From Rhipidocladum racemiflorum (lineage: Eukaryota; Streptophyta; Magnoliopsida; Poales; Poaceae), in NCBI GenBank assembly GCA_036346355.1, contig CM070569.1:60040561-60104560 (forward strand): 64,000 nt of DNA. Direction: 5' to 3'. Shown here one piece after another: positions 31,932-42,300 of this stretch; the first letter of the stretch is position 1; each line of letters begins with the position of its first letter. The notes beneath the pieces are model-generated. The model ran no database searches. It was not told where the DNA came from and saw only the letters and a program-made list of their open reading frames with translations. Position numbers and translations under genes: made by a program.

Positions 31932-33041
31932 TCAGCAATGTGTGAAAGCACGAATACGCCCTGACAAGTTTGAGATGAAACGTCGCAAGTAGTTGATTTT
32001 TCCAATCAATATCTGCAACTCCTTTTTGCTTGTCGGCGGTTTAGTATCGGCTATGGCTTTTACTTTGGCTTCGTTTACTTCAATTCCTCCTTCATATACC
32101 GTAAACCCAAGAAATTGTCCAGCCGACACCCCGAAAGCACATTTGAGGGGGTTCATTTTTAACCCATGCAACCTTGTGCTTTCGAACATCTTTTCCAGAT
32201 CGGCTAAATGTTGCCAGTCTTCTTTGGATTTTACCACTACGTCGTCAATGTATATTTCCACAGTATTGCCGATCAAATCATGAAAAATATGGTTCATAGC
32301 ACGTTGATAAGTAGCACCGGCATTTTTTAAACCGAAGGTCATAACTTTCCATTCATATAGCCCTAAAGCTCCCGGACATCTGAAAGCCGTCTTGGGTATA
32401 TCGGCTTCGGCCATGAATATCTGATTGTATCCGGCGTTCCCGTCCAAAAAGCTTATGATTTTATTCCCAGATGCAGCATCGATAAGCATATCGGCTATAG
32501 AAATCGGGTACTCGTCTTTTGGTGTAGTTTTGTTTAAATCTCTAAAATCGACACATACCCTAAGTTTGCCATTTTTCTTCTTTACAGGGACGATGTTTGA
32601 GACCCATTCAGCGTATCGGCAAGGCCGGATAAACTTTGCCTCTAGCAATCGTCCTACTTCTTCCTTTATAGCGTCATACAATGTAGGATTAAATCGCCTA
32701 GGGTACTGTTTGAATGGCCGATACCCAGGTTTTATTGGTAGCCGATGCTCAACTAGCTGTCGGCTTAAGCCTGGCATTTCGTAGTACTCCCACGCGAAGC
32801 AATCTCTATATTTCTTGAGTATTTCGACCAACTTTGCTTTATAACTGGGTTCTAGTTTGGCACTTACAAACGTTGGTCTTTTATTATCACCTTCCCCAAT
32901 GTTGACTTCTTCGAGCAAATCGGCAGAAGTAAATCCTAACCCTTTTCTTTCCTCTTCAAAATCCTCAACAGCTTCTTCGTATTCTTTTGCCGATAGCTTT
33001 CTTGCCCTTTCCTGTAGCTTTGCTAGTGTCTTGTGCTCCAT
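31932..33041 (-). CDS. Element 2 pol: reverse transcriptase
   Basis: A 369-residue open frame. An N-terminal acidic linker (residues 20-60) leads into WEYYEMPGLSRQLVEHRL. The catalytic core shows KKKNGKLRVCVDFRDLNK (about 154-171), D200 in SFLDGNAGYNQI and the YIDDVVV box with D266/D267, so all three catalytic Asp residues are intact. GLKMNPLKCAFGV and a KINYLRRFISNL tail follow. It copies genomic RNA to cDNA. The start is only the first Met of the open region; in life it is part of a polyprotein. Confidence 0.93.
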   Translation of the reverse strand: MEHKTLAKLQERARKLSAKEYEEAVEDFEEERKGLGFTSADLLEEVNIGEGDNKRPTFVSAKLEPSYKAKLVEILKKYRDCFAWEYYEMPGLSRQLVEHRLPIKPGYRPFKQYPRRFNPTLYDAIKEEVGRLLEAKFIRPCRYAEWVSNIVPVKKKNGKLRVCVDFRDLNKTTPKDEYPISIADMLIDAASGNKIISFLDGNAGYNQIFMAEADIPKTAFRCPGALGLYEWKVMTFGLKNAGATYQRAMNHIFHDLIGNTVEIYIDDVVVKSKEDWQHLADLEKMFESTRLHGLKMNPLKCAFGVSAGQFLGFTVYEGGIEVNEAKVKAIADTKPPTSKKELQILIGKINYLRRFISNLSGRIRAFTHC

Positions 33042-33059
33042 CTTCTTACTACTTCGTCT

Positions 33060-33585
33060 GTCCGATCAACCGTGTTGGGTTTAACGCTGATCGGCTTGAA
33101 TCCTGACTTCTCAACGCAGATAAAATCGCAATTGTCCAAGGCTGTCCTGATATACATTCGGCTTCTTCGTGGCCAATTGGTGTCGTGGCTAGCCATGGCG
33201 ATATGAGCCGATGTGTCGGTCGATGCGACTTCTCAGATCATCGTTCCACCGCACCAATTTTTGGTGCATAGTTGATGGTATACTGGCCGATTGGCATGGA
33301 TCGATCCGCCGAGGAGCACGCTGTAATTACCTTTGGCCTCAATCACAAAAAATGCAATCGGCAAAGTTTTATTACCGATCGTCGCTTCGACACCATTACG
33401 CCTTTAGCCTCGGTTGGGTCTCCCGTGAAGTCATTTAGCACCATATTGGTTTTGATCAAGTCTTCATCGGCTTTACCCGATTTTACGAAAGTACTTAATG
33501 GCATTAGATTGATCAAGGTTGCCCGCCATCGACCAACATACGAGATATCGGCCGCCATTAATATACCCTTTCGGATATAATGGTT
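33060..33585 (-). pseudogene. Element 2 protease region, frameshifted
   Basis: 33343-33558 on the minus strand has TLINLMPLSTFVKSGKADED followed by LIKTNMVLNDFTGDPTEAKG, the same block as the protease of element 3 at 55960-56130. The active-site DGG codons lie in a neighbouring frame here, so protease is broken by an indel. The rest to 33060 has no sustained frame. Confidence 0.65.
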
Positions 33586-34242
33586 TCAGATGCCGATGCA
33601 TGTCTTGTGGCTTTTCGAACACAAATGGCCTGGTGCTCCGAGGCATAATTGGGCGAACACTTCTTCAGCCGATTCTTCGGTTTTGAACTCGGCAGGTAGA
33701 GTGAATACCATGTTTATATCCATCGGTGGTGTATCATCCCGGATCATCGGAGAACCGGATTCAATCGATTGGTCTGAATCACTATCGATTTGTTCCTTCT
33801 TTCTCCACTCTTTTTTCAAAATTGGTACCGGTCTTAACTTGTTGAATATCCGATCCCTCTCGCTCTCCTTTTCGGCCTCCCTTTCTTCTTGTGTTTTTAA
33901 TCGCTGAAGTCTTCTGCGTTGTGATTTCTTTGAGACACAGGGGCACCACCTAGGTTTAGGTTCTATCGGCTTTCGTATTTTTCCGGCTAAATTGCTTATC
34001 TTGCTGTCAGATTCCATTCTTCTTGTGTTAGCCGATAGTTCCTGATTTCGGGAGGACTCGCCTTGCTCTGATATTGACAACCTTTCATGGATCGGCCTAC
34101 TGCCCCTCATATCTAGGTGATTGTATATCGGTCTAGACAACCTATCTTTTACAGATCGGTTTGGCCGATATACAGATGAGTGTTGCATAGGACAAGACAT
34201 AATCATGGTAAGGTCATCCCTTTCTCCCAAAGAAAGCGCCAA
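33586..34242 (-). CDS. Element 2 gag-pol linker region
   Basis: A 218-residue charged frame between gag and protease. It contains a basic SKKSQRRRLQRLKTQEE segment preceded by PKPRWCPCVS, and ends in an acidic SDSDQSIESGSPMIRDDTPP stretch leading to VFTLPAEFK. Element 3 has the matching parts at 55390-55830. The function is not established; it may be a nucleic-acid-binding or structural part of the polyprotein. Confidence 0.65.
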   Translation of the reverse strand: MALSLGERDDLTMIMSCPMQHSSVYRPNRSVKDRLSRPIYNHLDMRGSRPIHERLSISEQGESSRNQELSANTRRMESDSKISNLAGKIRKPIEPKPRWCPCVSKKSQRRRLQRLKTQEEREAEKESERDRIFNKLRPVPILKKEWRKKEQIDSDSDQSIESGSPMIRDDTPPMDINMVFTLPAEFKTEESAEEVFAQLCLGAPGHLCSKSHKTCIGI

Positions 34243-35386
34243 AAGGACATTGTCGATGTTTCTCTTCTTCAGTAGTTGGCCGACATGACATATCTGGCCG
34301 CCAATGCTCGTCCCTCTTTTGCCTTAGTCGATGAGGATTCTGGTGGTGTTGAGTGTCACACCTCCGACCTATCCTTTCATATTTCCCCAGGAGTTGTGAG
34401 AAGGTCGGCTTTGGTTTGAAATCGGCTTTTCTTGGAGCCCTCTCAGCCCGATACCATTTACCGACCTCCAAGTCCCCTCTTGGTTTTACCGTTCTTGAGT
34501 TTTGTCCATTCCTATCGGCTTCTATTTGTATAGAACCGATAGTAATCTGTACTGTCTCGTCTCGTGATACAATTCCCTTAGTCGGCTTATCTTCTTCCGC
34601 AGGCCTCTTTTCTTTTCGTGAACATTGAACCATGTTGACTTGAAAATGGCTCATATCTATCTGCATAGCCGATTCTTCCGCAAATTTCAGCCTGCCATCG
34701 GCGATGGCCGATTGAATCTGTTGTCGAAAAATATTGCAATCGTTAGTGTTATGGGAGAATGAATGATGCCATTTGCAATACCTTCGCTTTTTAATTTCCT
34801 CGCCGATGGTATGATGTGCCCTTCTCGTAACCTTATGAGTTTTTCTTGTAGTAATAAATCAAATATCTTGTCACACTTTGACACATCATACGAGTACTTG
34901 ACTTCCGCCTTATTCTTTGTCGGCCTAAGTAGAGAGCATCACGAGTGGTTTTAGAACCTTTGGCCCACTCGGCTATGTTCACCTCTGCTTCGTCCTCGAG
35001 GTATCGCTCGAATTGTACTCTATCATGTTTATTTTGGCCTTTTCGTTCTTTGTTCGGTTTAAATCTATCTTTAAACCCTTTATTCTCTGCATATCGGCTT
35101 TCATGTGCCGATACGCGATGGAGTAAGTGGCCTAAGTCGGGAACTCTTGGCACGATAATTTCTCTTTTAATGGAGGGATTAACCCTTGGAACGCTAGATC
35201 GGCCAATTGATCATCGGGTAATGTTACATCAGAGCACCTATTCCGTGCGCCCAAACCTCTTGATATAATCAGAGACCGATTCGCCGTATTTCCGGATCGA
35301 ACTAAGATCGAAATCCTAAGCTCCATAGTTCCTAAAAGAAGTACTCATGGAATCGGCTTTCTAAATCGCTCCATATATGAACTGAA
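34214..35386 (-). pseudogene. Element 2 gag C-terminal half, multiple frames
   Basis: Three overlapping minus-strand frames (34214-34666, 34687-34884, 34833-35326) carry continuous similarity to the plus-strand gag part of element 3 (54100-54900), for example LPDDQLADLAFQGLIPPLKE and ESRYAENKGFKDRF. At least three frame changes break it up. Confidence 0.65.
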
Positions 35387-36550
35387 TTAGGTGGTAGATT
35401 TGTGAACCAAGTGAATGCAAAGGCTGCACAATGATAAAGGGAACAATCTAATTTTTAACCCATCGGACTGTGCAGCCTCCCCACATTGAGCCATGAACCG
35501 TCCGATATGCTCAATTGTGGTAACAGAATCATCACCTGAGAATTTAGCAAAGTCTGGTATCCTAAAGTTGTGGGGGTATGGCATTCGGTCTATGTAATCG
35601 GGATACGGCTTCTTGTAGCCGATTACCCTTCCTCTGGGCTGTAAGCCAAACTGTTCTCTCAAAACATTGGCGATTTGTTCTGCCCAATTAACATTGTCGG
35701 CTTGTGGTGCAGCCGGACATTGCCAATTCTCATTCGTGCCCTGCCCCCCGAGTGCAAACTCGGGTCTTTGTCCAAATCGCACCTCAGGAGGTCTTGGCAC
35801 TGTGTCATAATCACGATTAAAACCTAATGCATCGGGTATGGGTGCGTACGGCACTACTCTATATGGCGCTTGTTTCATGGTTGCGGCTCCCCGTGACTGC
35901 GGAACCTGACCTGTTTCGATCGGCTGATAAGCCGATATCCCGATGCTATTGGAGGGCCCATCTGACTGATTTGATGCGTTTATTTTGGCCCCATCCGTGT
36001 GCCCATGGTAGTGTGTGAATCCATCTCTCTGTATGCTTGGTTTCAAAACAGTAGGTTGAGTTGGCATCATAATAGGTGCATGAGCCGACACGTTTACTGT
36101 GTTGGTGTTAGGCGTTATGGAATATACTGGGTACGTAGGGATGGTTTGTGGTGGATCTAGCAGGTTTCCAGACGCAGCTAATTCCTGAGCAATTGTTTTC
36201 ACACTATTTTCTATCATCGGCTTTAATGTGGATACTAGAGCCGATGACTGGTTAATCAATGCGTGATGGACAGATTGCTCTATCATACTTGATAAATCGG
36301 CTTGAGCGGGTGCGTATCGGCTTACCGATTCAGATGACGAATCTCCGATAGGATTGATGCTTGGGAGTGCCATCTTTTGAGTAACGCCACGGCGTGTTTT
36401 CTGGAAGCACCGTAGCATCATTTCCTCCAGAGCCGCCTTTCGGTCTTCGATTTCTTTCCGTTGCTCAGGGGTTAAATCGGCCATCTGAGGCGCGATTATG
36501 GCATCAGTGTTGATATCGGCGGTGACTGCGGGCTTGTCGGTTGACGACAT
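35387..36550 (-). CDS. Element 2 gag N-terminal part
   Basis: A 387-residue frame starting MSSTDKPAVTADIN 11 nt downstream of the primer binding site. A charged helix (PEQRKEIEDRKAALEEMMLR, about residues 30-50) is followed by a long low-complexity middle and a capsid-like end (VNWAEQIANVLREQFGLQP; PHNFRIPDFAKFSGDDS). The frame is lost near 35440, where element 3 continues into AAFTWFT..PPNSV, so gag is truncated by an indel. Gag would form the particle that packages RNA. Confidence 0.82.
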   Translation of the reverse strand: MSSTDKPAVTADINTDAIIAPQMADLTPEQRKEIEDRKAALEEMMLRCFQKTRRGVTQKMALPSINPIGDSSSESVSRYAPAQADLSSMIEQSVHHALINQSSALVSTLKPMIENSVKTIAQELAASGNLLDPPQTIPTYPVYSITPNTNTVNVSAHAPIMMPTQPTVLKPSIQRDGFTHYHGHTDGAKINASNQSDGPSNSIGISAYQPIETGQVPQSRGAATMKQAPYRVVPYAPIPDALGFNRDYDTVPRPPEVRFGQRPEFALGGQGTNENWQCPAAPQADNVNWAEQIANVLREQFGLQPRGRVIGYKKPYPDYIDRMPYPHNFRIPDFAKFSGDDSVTTIEHIGRFMAQCGEAAQSDGLKIRLFPLSLCSLCIHLVHKSTT

Positions 36551-36560
36551 TCTTTTTGTG

Positions 36561-36578
36561 GTCCCACCGGGCGTGCCA
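36561..36578 (-). other. Primer binding site of element 2
   Basis: On the minus strand TGGCACGCCCGGTGGGAC lies five bases inside the 5' LTR. Element 3 has TGACACACCCGGTGGGAC at the same place. The cognate tRNA was not identified. Confidence 0.72.
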
Positions 36579-36583
36579 AAATA

Positions 36584-37195
36584 TGTTCGCGCAAAAACGT
36601 GAAGGAGGGTTTTCGGCTTCGAACACACAAGACAAACACCGGGTTTGAAGAGCGTGCCAGTCAATTTGACCTGAAATTGACAAGGTAGAATTTGTGATTT
36701 GATCAAAGCCGATGGACAAGGATCTATCGGCTTTTCGCTAGTCGGCAAGAACCGATTAGGAGATAACTAGATCAACCGGTTACAGTTGATCCGGATATAA
36801 GGTAAAATCGGATTCGGGAAGGCGATGCGCAACAAAACGAAGCAAATCAAACCTGGGTGAAATCGGCCAAAATCAACAATCGGCGATGCGCAGCTATGTT
36901 GATTCCGTCGACTTGCAGAGAAATCTATGAAGCTAAAGTAATGTAAAAGAAAAGGCTTGTAAAAGTAGGTGTTGTTGGAATTGATTATTTCTTTACTTGA
37001 CGCCCTCCTCCTTTTATAACACGCCTGACCGATCCGAGTTGTGCATGGATACGGTACCTTTATCCGTATCGGCCTCTTATCCGATTTTCTTCCCTTTTAG
37101 AAACGGTCTCTTTCTCCAATTCGTTTCCCGATTTCTTTTCCATATCTTCTCCGTCTTAGACCGATTCCAATACATATCGAATTTTGGTGCAAACA
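36584..37195 (-). repeat. Element 2 right LTR (5' LTR, 612 bp)
   Basis: Starts TGTTCGCGCAAAAACG and ends TTGGTGCAAACA. Compared with the left LTR I count 4 substitutions and 3 one-base gaps. Confidence 0.95.
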
Positions 37196-37200
37196 CCAAT
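37196..37200. repeat. Target site duplication of element 2, right copy (CCAAT)
   Basis: Matches 26692-26696. Confidence 0.93.
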
Positions 37201-38020
37201 ACTTTACTATTGTTATTATGTACATAAATTACAATTTTGACTACTATTATTATGTACAGAAAATCTTTTTACCACAATGTTTTGATACCTGTGTAAATTG
37301 TCCGATCTAATTAGGCTTTAACGCCGTCAATGCATACAGAGCCTATACAACCCATAAGCCGGTAGTGCGAACACATGGCTCAGTTGAACTACTTGTGGAC
37401 ACTGGACGAACCGTCTACCGCAGCTATAGAATAGCGCGCGCGCACGCGCGCGCACACATATATAAAGCAAATTGGTAACATTATGAGCATAGTATAGACA
37501 AATATTACACTAATAAAAGAAAGAGATGATCATATAAATGGAAAGTTTTATGTTATGCTACGTTTACTATTTTGTTATGCAAGTATTTCGGAAGGCACAG
37601 TGATAAAGTATTGGTAAGCAGCATGGGTATTCTCTCTTATAATATATAATATTAAAATATCATAAATAAAGTTATACAACATCCAATTTTTCAAAAAATA
37701 AAATCACATATATATTCTCAAATCATTTAAACATACCATAAGAACAATGCCGCACATTTTAGATAAAATTATAAAGGAATGGATCAATGAATACTCTTCC
37801 AGGTCTAACGAGTAAGCTACGCGGGGCATTAGCTACAGTTATTCTGGAGAACTAGCAAATTTATCCGCGCAACTGCGTGGCTAGATATTATGATACTATT
37901 ATCTTTGATATATAGCTATATTTTCTATAATTGTGTATTTTTATATAACTCTACTATCTATATATGATTAATATGCACCGTTATAATCTGGTCCTACCAA
38001 AAAAGTGGTGGAGATTTTTT
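37201..38020. other. AT-rich upstream DNA; no gene
   Basis: No coding sequence seen. An alternating purine-pyrimidine run (GCGCGCGCGCACGCGCGCGC, about 37435-37456) followed by ACACATATATA could adopt Z-DNA. Confidence 0.45.
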
Positions 38021-38025
38021 GATCT

Positions 38026-38244
38026 TTCTTTTAATCTAAGCCGTTATAACCCAAGTCCACAAGATAGACGGTTAGATATTTTCTTTTAAATAATAACATC
38101 TGATGGTGATTGTAATTAGGATCCATCATATCAAGTAGACTCATTCTTTTAATCTAAGCCATTATAACCTGTACCCACTAGATAAACGGTTGGATATTTT
38201 TTAAAATAATAATAAAATCCGATGGTGATTGTAATTAGGATCCA
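38026..38244 (+). repeat. Tandem duplication, two units of about 100 bp
   Basis: TTCTTTTAATCTAAGCC...ATTAGGATCCA occurs at 38026-38125 and again at 38144-38244, spacing 118 bp, with scattered differences (GCCGTTATAACC against GCCATTATAACC). It is non-coding and upstream of the quinone reductase gene. Confidence 0.8.
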
Positions 38245-38249
38245 CAAGA

Positions 38250-39255
38250 TTAAAGGCCAGATGTTTTGCTTTTTTTGTGAGAATTTCTAGTCTATTTTTT
38301 TTCTAAGCGACTCTCGTAAGCTTTAAATATATAATAGATTTTGTGCGCGACCACAAAAACGTGCCTCAGCCATGGATAACACTTGCATAATACATAAATG
38401 AAAATCCAGCTACGGTAGGATGCCAAAGTCGTGATCCATAGCTGTCCCATACGCACTGGAGACGAAGACAACGACATGCATGTGTTGGCATGTAGATTGT
38501 AGGACATGGCGAACAAAACGGCAAGCAGCTCGTAGTAGGCTCCGTTGTGCTGCAATCTTGTAGGCGCTTATTAAGCTACTATAGGGTTGGCGGAGGCCAT
38601 GGGGTAGGTGGTTAGGTTGGTTACAGAGACCATGAAACTACGGCTCCCCGACTTCGCTAATCCGTGCCACGTTTGCTCTTTTCTTCTCTCTTTATTCCTT
38701 GTGTGTGTGTCCCATGTCATAATTAAATTTCAATGATAGGTGACTCTGTCCTTTGCATTTTAGCCAGTTTTTGCTAAAAGTTGCGGTAATGGATTTTGTT
38801 TCTCTTACCAAGTTCGGTCTCGAAATTTTGGAAAATTTGGCAGCATGTCTTGGAGCCATAGTTTCTGGTTATCAACTCTAAATAAAGCAGTATCTGATGA
38901 TTTTTTTTTCGATATATCAGTTCATAAGTGCTGCGTTGTGTATGGACAAAACATGTATAGAAAGAGTCGCCGACGGTCGAACCCCGCTGATGGGGAATTT
39001 GGTGTATGTGTGCCTGCACATTTCGTCATTTCTGGACTGAACTGGAGGATGCTTGTGTGAAATCGAGAAAAAAACAGTAGATTCGACACAAGAACCAGCT
39101 ATCACTCTTGGTCATTGGCCACAAACAAATATTTGGAGAAAACCTGCAAAAAAAAAAAGAGAGGGGAAAAAAAGGACAAAGGAGAGGTGAAAAACAGGAG
39201 AAAGAAAGAGAGAGAAAATCTGACTAATATTTGTAGGTCAAACCAAAGCAACATC
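38250..39255. other. Upstream region of the quinone reductase gene; no separate gene seen
   Basis: Short open frames on both strands have no recognisable domain. A purine-rich tract (39145-39220, GAGAGGGGAAAAAAAGG-like) lies 40-120 bases before the TATA box and may be part of the promoter. Confidence 0.4.
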
Positions 39256-39261
39256 CCTGTC

Positions 39262-39269
39262 TATAAATA
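39262..39269 (+). promoter_or_regulatory. TATA box of the quinone reductase gene
   Basis: TATAAATA in CTGTCTATAAATACTC, 125 nt upstream of the ATG at 39394. Transcription would start near 39295, giving a leader of about 100 nt. Confidence 0.7.
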
Positions 39270-39393
39270 CTCTCCCCTAACCCCCTAGACTGATACCAGG
39301 AAGGCCAGGAGCACCAGTTCAGTACACATCCCCCGTCTCCCTGCTCCAACCACCGGATAGATCCCCAGCCCCAGGAGCTCCGAAGCCTCTCCA

Positions 39394-42300
39394 ATGGCGG
39401 CCAAGGTCTATGTCGTGTAAGCATCCGTACCACCGGCTTCTTGTAATTACTCGGTTACTCGCGTCCTGAATTCATCATTTTTCAGAGAGAACCCGTAAAT
39501 CAAGTCCTTTTCTTGGTCCCGTTTGGTGTATCCATGCTCTAAGATTGGTCCGATGCCACACATGCTCTAAGATAGGATAATCCGAAAAACGCTTCTGAAT
39601 TTACTCGTGTGGGAAGAACTCTCGAGATGCCGCAAGGGTTTGGTTTTCATCGCTCTGTTCGTGGATGAGATCAGTAGATGGGCAGAAGTAATTCCAGTCA
39701 ACACGCACAAATGATTTGATCGCGAGAGGGAGTAAAGAAGTCGAAGGAAAATTGGTCTTTTAATTGTTCAGTGTTGATTTGTTGTCAGGGTCTCAATCAT
39801 ACGGTAGGTTTTGGTCCTCGAAGGAATTGATGTCTTACAACAAACCTACTACTCCCTCCAGTTTGACAATAGATGTCGTTTTGGATATCGACACGGTCTT
39901 CAAAACACAACTTTAACTGCTAATTTTTATTATAATATATTTATAAAACCCAATAAAATTATAATATTATGAAAGTACTTATCGAGACAAATCTACACTT
40001 ATAATTTTAATATATCCAATTTAAATATTTAAAAATATATTGATAGTCAAAGTTTTAGAAATTTGACCATCACTATGTCCAAAATGACATCTATTATCAA
40101 ACTGGAGGGAGTATTTACTTTCGTCTCTTATCCATATTATCTAGAGTAAATACCAAACTTAATTTGTATAATAACTATATCTAAAGATTCGTTGTAAATG
40201 CTGTGCAGTAGCCATCTCTTCTCTCTTGTACATAATTAATCTAGCTATATTTCCATATAAAGCTGACTACTAAATAAGATCAAGCTTTCTCTTTTCTCAT
40301 CTTTTCTTATTTTTTCACATTGGCTAATGCTGCTACGATCCAGCTGAGATAGTGTTATTATGCGTAGCTTCCATGGGCCCATATAGTGGTGGGCTCCGGC
40401 GCTAATTGTGCCCCTTCTTTTCTTGCTTTTTTATGCACACAGCCACACATGTGCGGTTCAGCCCCCAATCGGTCAGTTCTGCTGAATGCTGATTGGCTCC
40501 GAAAGTGAAATTAGTGCCATTATTAGCGCATTAGGTTCTGTAGCATTGATGAAGCTGAAAACACGTATTAACTCTAGATTAGGGTCTTGAAAAGGGAAAT
40601 TCCTGTGCGATATCTCGATCAACTTCACCCTTCGCTATCGGCTAATCGAGATTCCCCGCAATACTTTACTAGAGATGTTTCTATGCTCTTCTTTTTTAAA
40701 GTTGTACAAATATTAAAGCATAAATGAATGGTAGATGAGGATTACTTACCCCTTCGTTTGCTTCAAGATTTGTACAATTTGTATTAGAAGGAAAAACATA
40801 GAAGCACCTCTCATACTTTAATCTTTTTAAGATAAGGAGAAAGTTCGTTGTGTTGTTGTAGTTAGGATAGAGTACTACTTCAACTTAAATTTTGATAAGA
40901 ACTTAGCATATACACCTGCCTGTATTACATTGAACTCAAATCCGTCAATTAACACTCGTGTATATTCATACCTCAAGTTTTTTTTTTTTTACGAATTCGT
41001 ACAAAGTGTAGTGAAATTGTTTGTAGTGGCATCCAGAGGATGAAATGTTTGCCCTGTTCTCTCCTACCAATGTGAAAACTTCTAGCCCCCTTTTTAGGCC
41101 TTACCATTTGAGTTTCTTACATGCTTACTTTATGTATAAAAGTGGCGTGTAGTATTAAACATTGGACGCCACCTTCATTTTGCAACTTTTCGATTTGTGA
41201 CACATCAAGGGAAACGACTTCTCCTTTTCTTTGTGGAAAAATGTGATTATGTGGATGTCCTTTTTTATTTTGTGATGTGGGTGTCCCACCAGAAATCCAC
41301 GATCGGTACATTTATGTATGCTAGCCTCTGTTGCTACCCAGTGCCACACCAACATTTGAATGGATTAATCAAATTAAGTGATATATTCAGCCCTTTCACA
41401 TATGAGTTATGAATCATATTTTAATTGCAAACAGTATTTGTACAAGTTATACGTACAATGGTGAGTTGGTGACCGCGCATTTGTGAAGGCCCCGGATTCT
41501 TTTTTTACTATGTCTTGTCTCCTTTTGCTCAAGTTGTTGATTAAACAATTTAAGCATACAACTAACCATTGTAGCACTGTCTAACGGAAGTTTTGAGCTA
41601 TCTTTATAATTTCCCTGCTGATTTAGGCTGTTAACTACCAACATGAGAATTCAGCAATTCTGAAGATTGGAACCACTTGGATATTTTAATGGACATGTAC
41701 ACTTTGACAGCAAATTAGGAACAATGAACGGCATGTACATTTGTTTTAGGACTTCTTTAAGCTTCTTAGAAACTTGGCTGTGATGCACTCTTTTGTGGGG
41801 TCCACTACATTTTTTTTTCCTTCTGGAAGGACAGAAACGTGAAAGCAATATGCTTAGCTAAGATGTTAAGAAGGGAGATTAACAGTTATTTTTCCTTTCT
41901 CGACATCAGCTCTCATAAAAATAACAATTTTTTGAAGCTATGCTTTTGTTGCACATATCTTATTCTCTTCTTTGAAGAGTGAACTATTTCATCGCTTGCA
42001 AATTAAGGCAAAGACGTAAAGATAGCTTACTGATTAGTTGAATGATATGTCAGCATGATGTATGAACATAGGTATACACCATACAGTTTATGTTAATGAT
42101 GTCTTTATTATTTGCCTCTAAGCATGCCATTCCTAAAGTATGAGACATTAAATGCTCTTCATTTTTAAAGTTGCACAAATATTAAAGCATGAATGAATGG
42201 TAGATGAGGATTACTTAGAGCATCTCCAGCAGAGCCCCTAAACCAGCCCCTAAACCTTAAAATAGGGGGTGTAGTAAAAAAAAACAGATCCAGCAGGGCC

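Larger units (their letters stand above)
26697..37195 (-). mobile_element. Element 2: young Tat-type Ty3/gypsy retrotransposon
   Basis: A 10,499-bp element with near-identical 613/612-bp LTRs, perfect CCAAT duplications, PBS and PPT. On the minus strand the order is gag, protease, reverse transcriptase, RNase H, archaeal-type RNase H and integrase. A spliced antisense gene lies between integrase and the 3' LTR. Pol domains are long and nearly open, but gag, protease and the RNase H junctions carry frameshifts or stops. The LTRs differ by 4 substitutions and 3 single-base gaps by my count, which indicates a recent insertion. It shares PBS, PPT, gag and antisense-gene sequence with element 3. 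Confidence 0.95.

Noticed and set aside
41117..41848. Short open frames in intron 1 of the quinone reductase gene
   Set aside because: No domain, on both strands, within a GT-AG intron of a gene that reads correctly without them.
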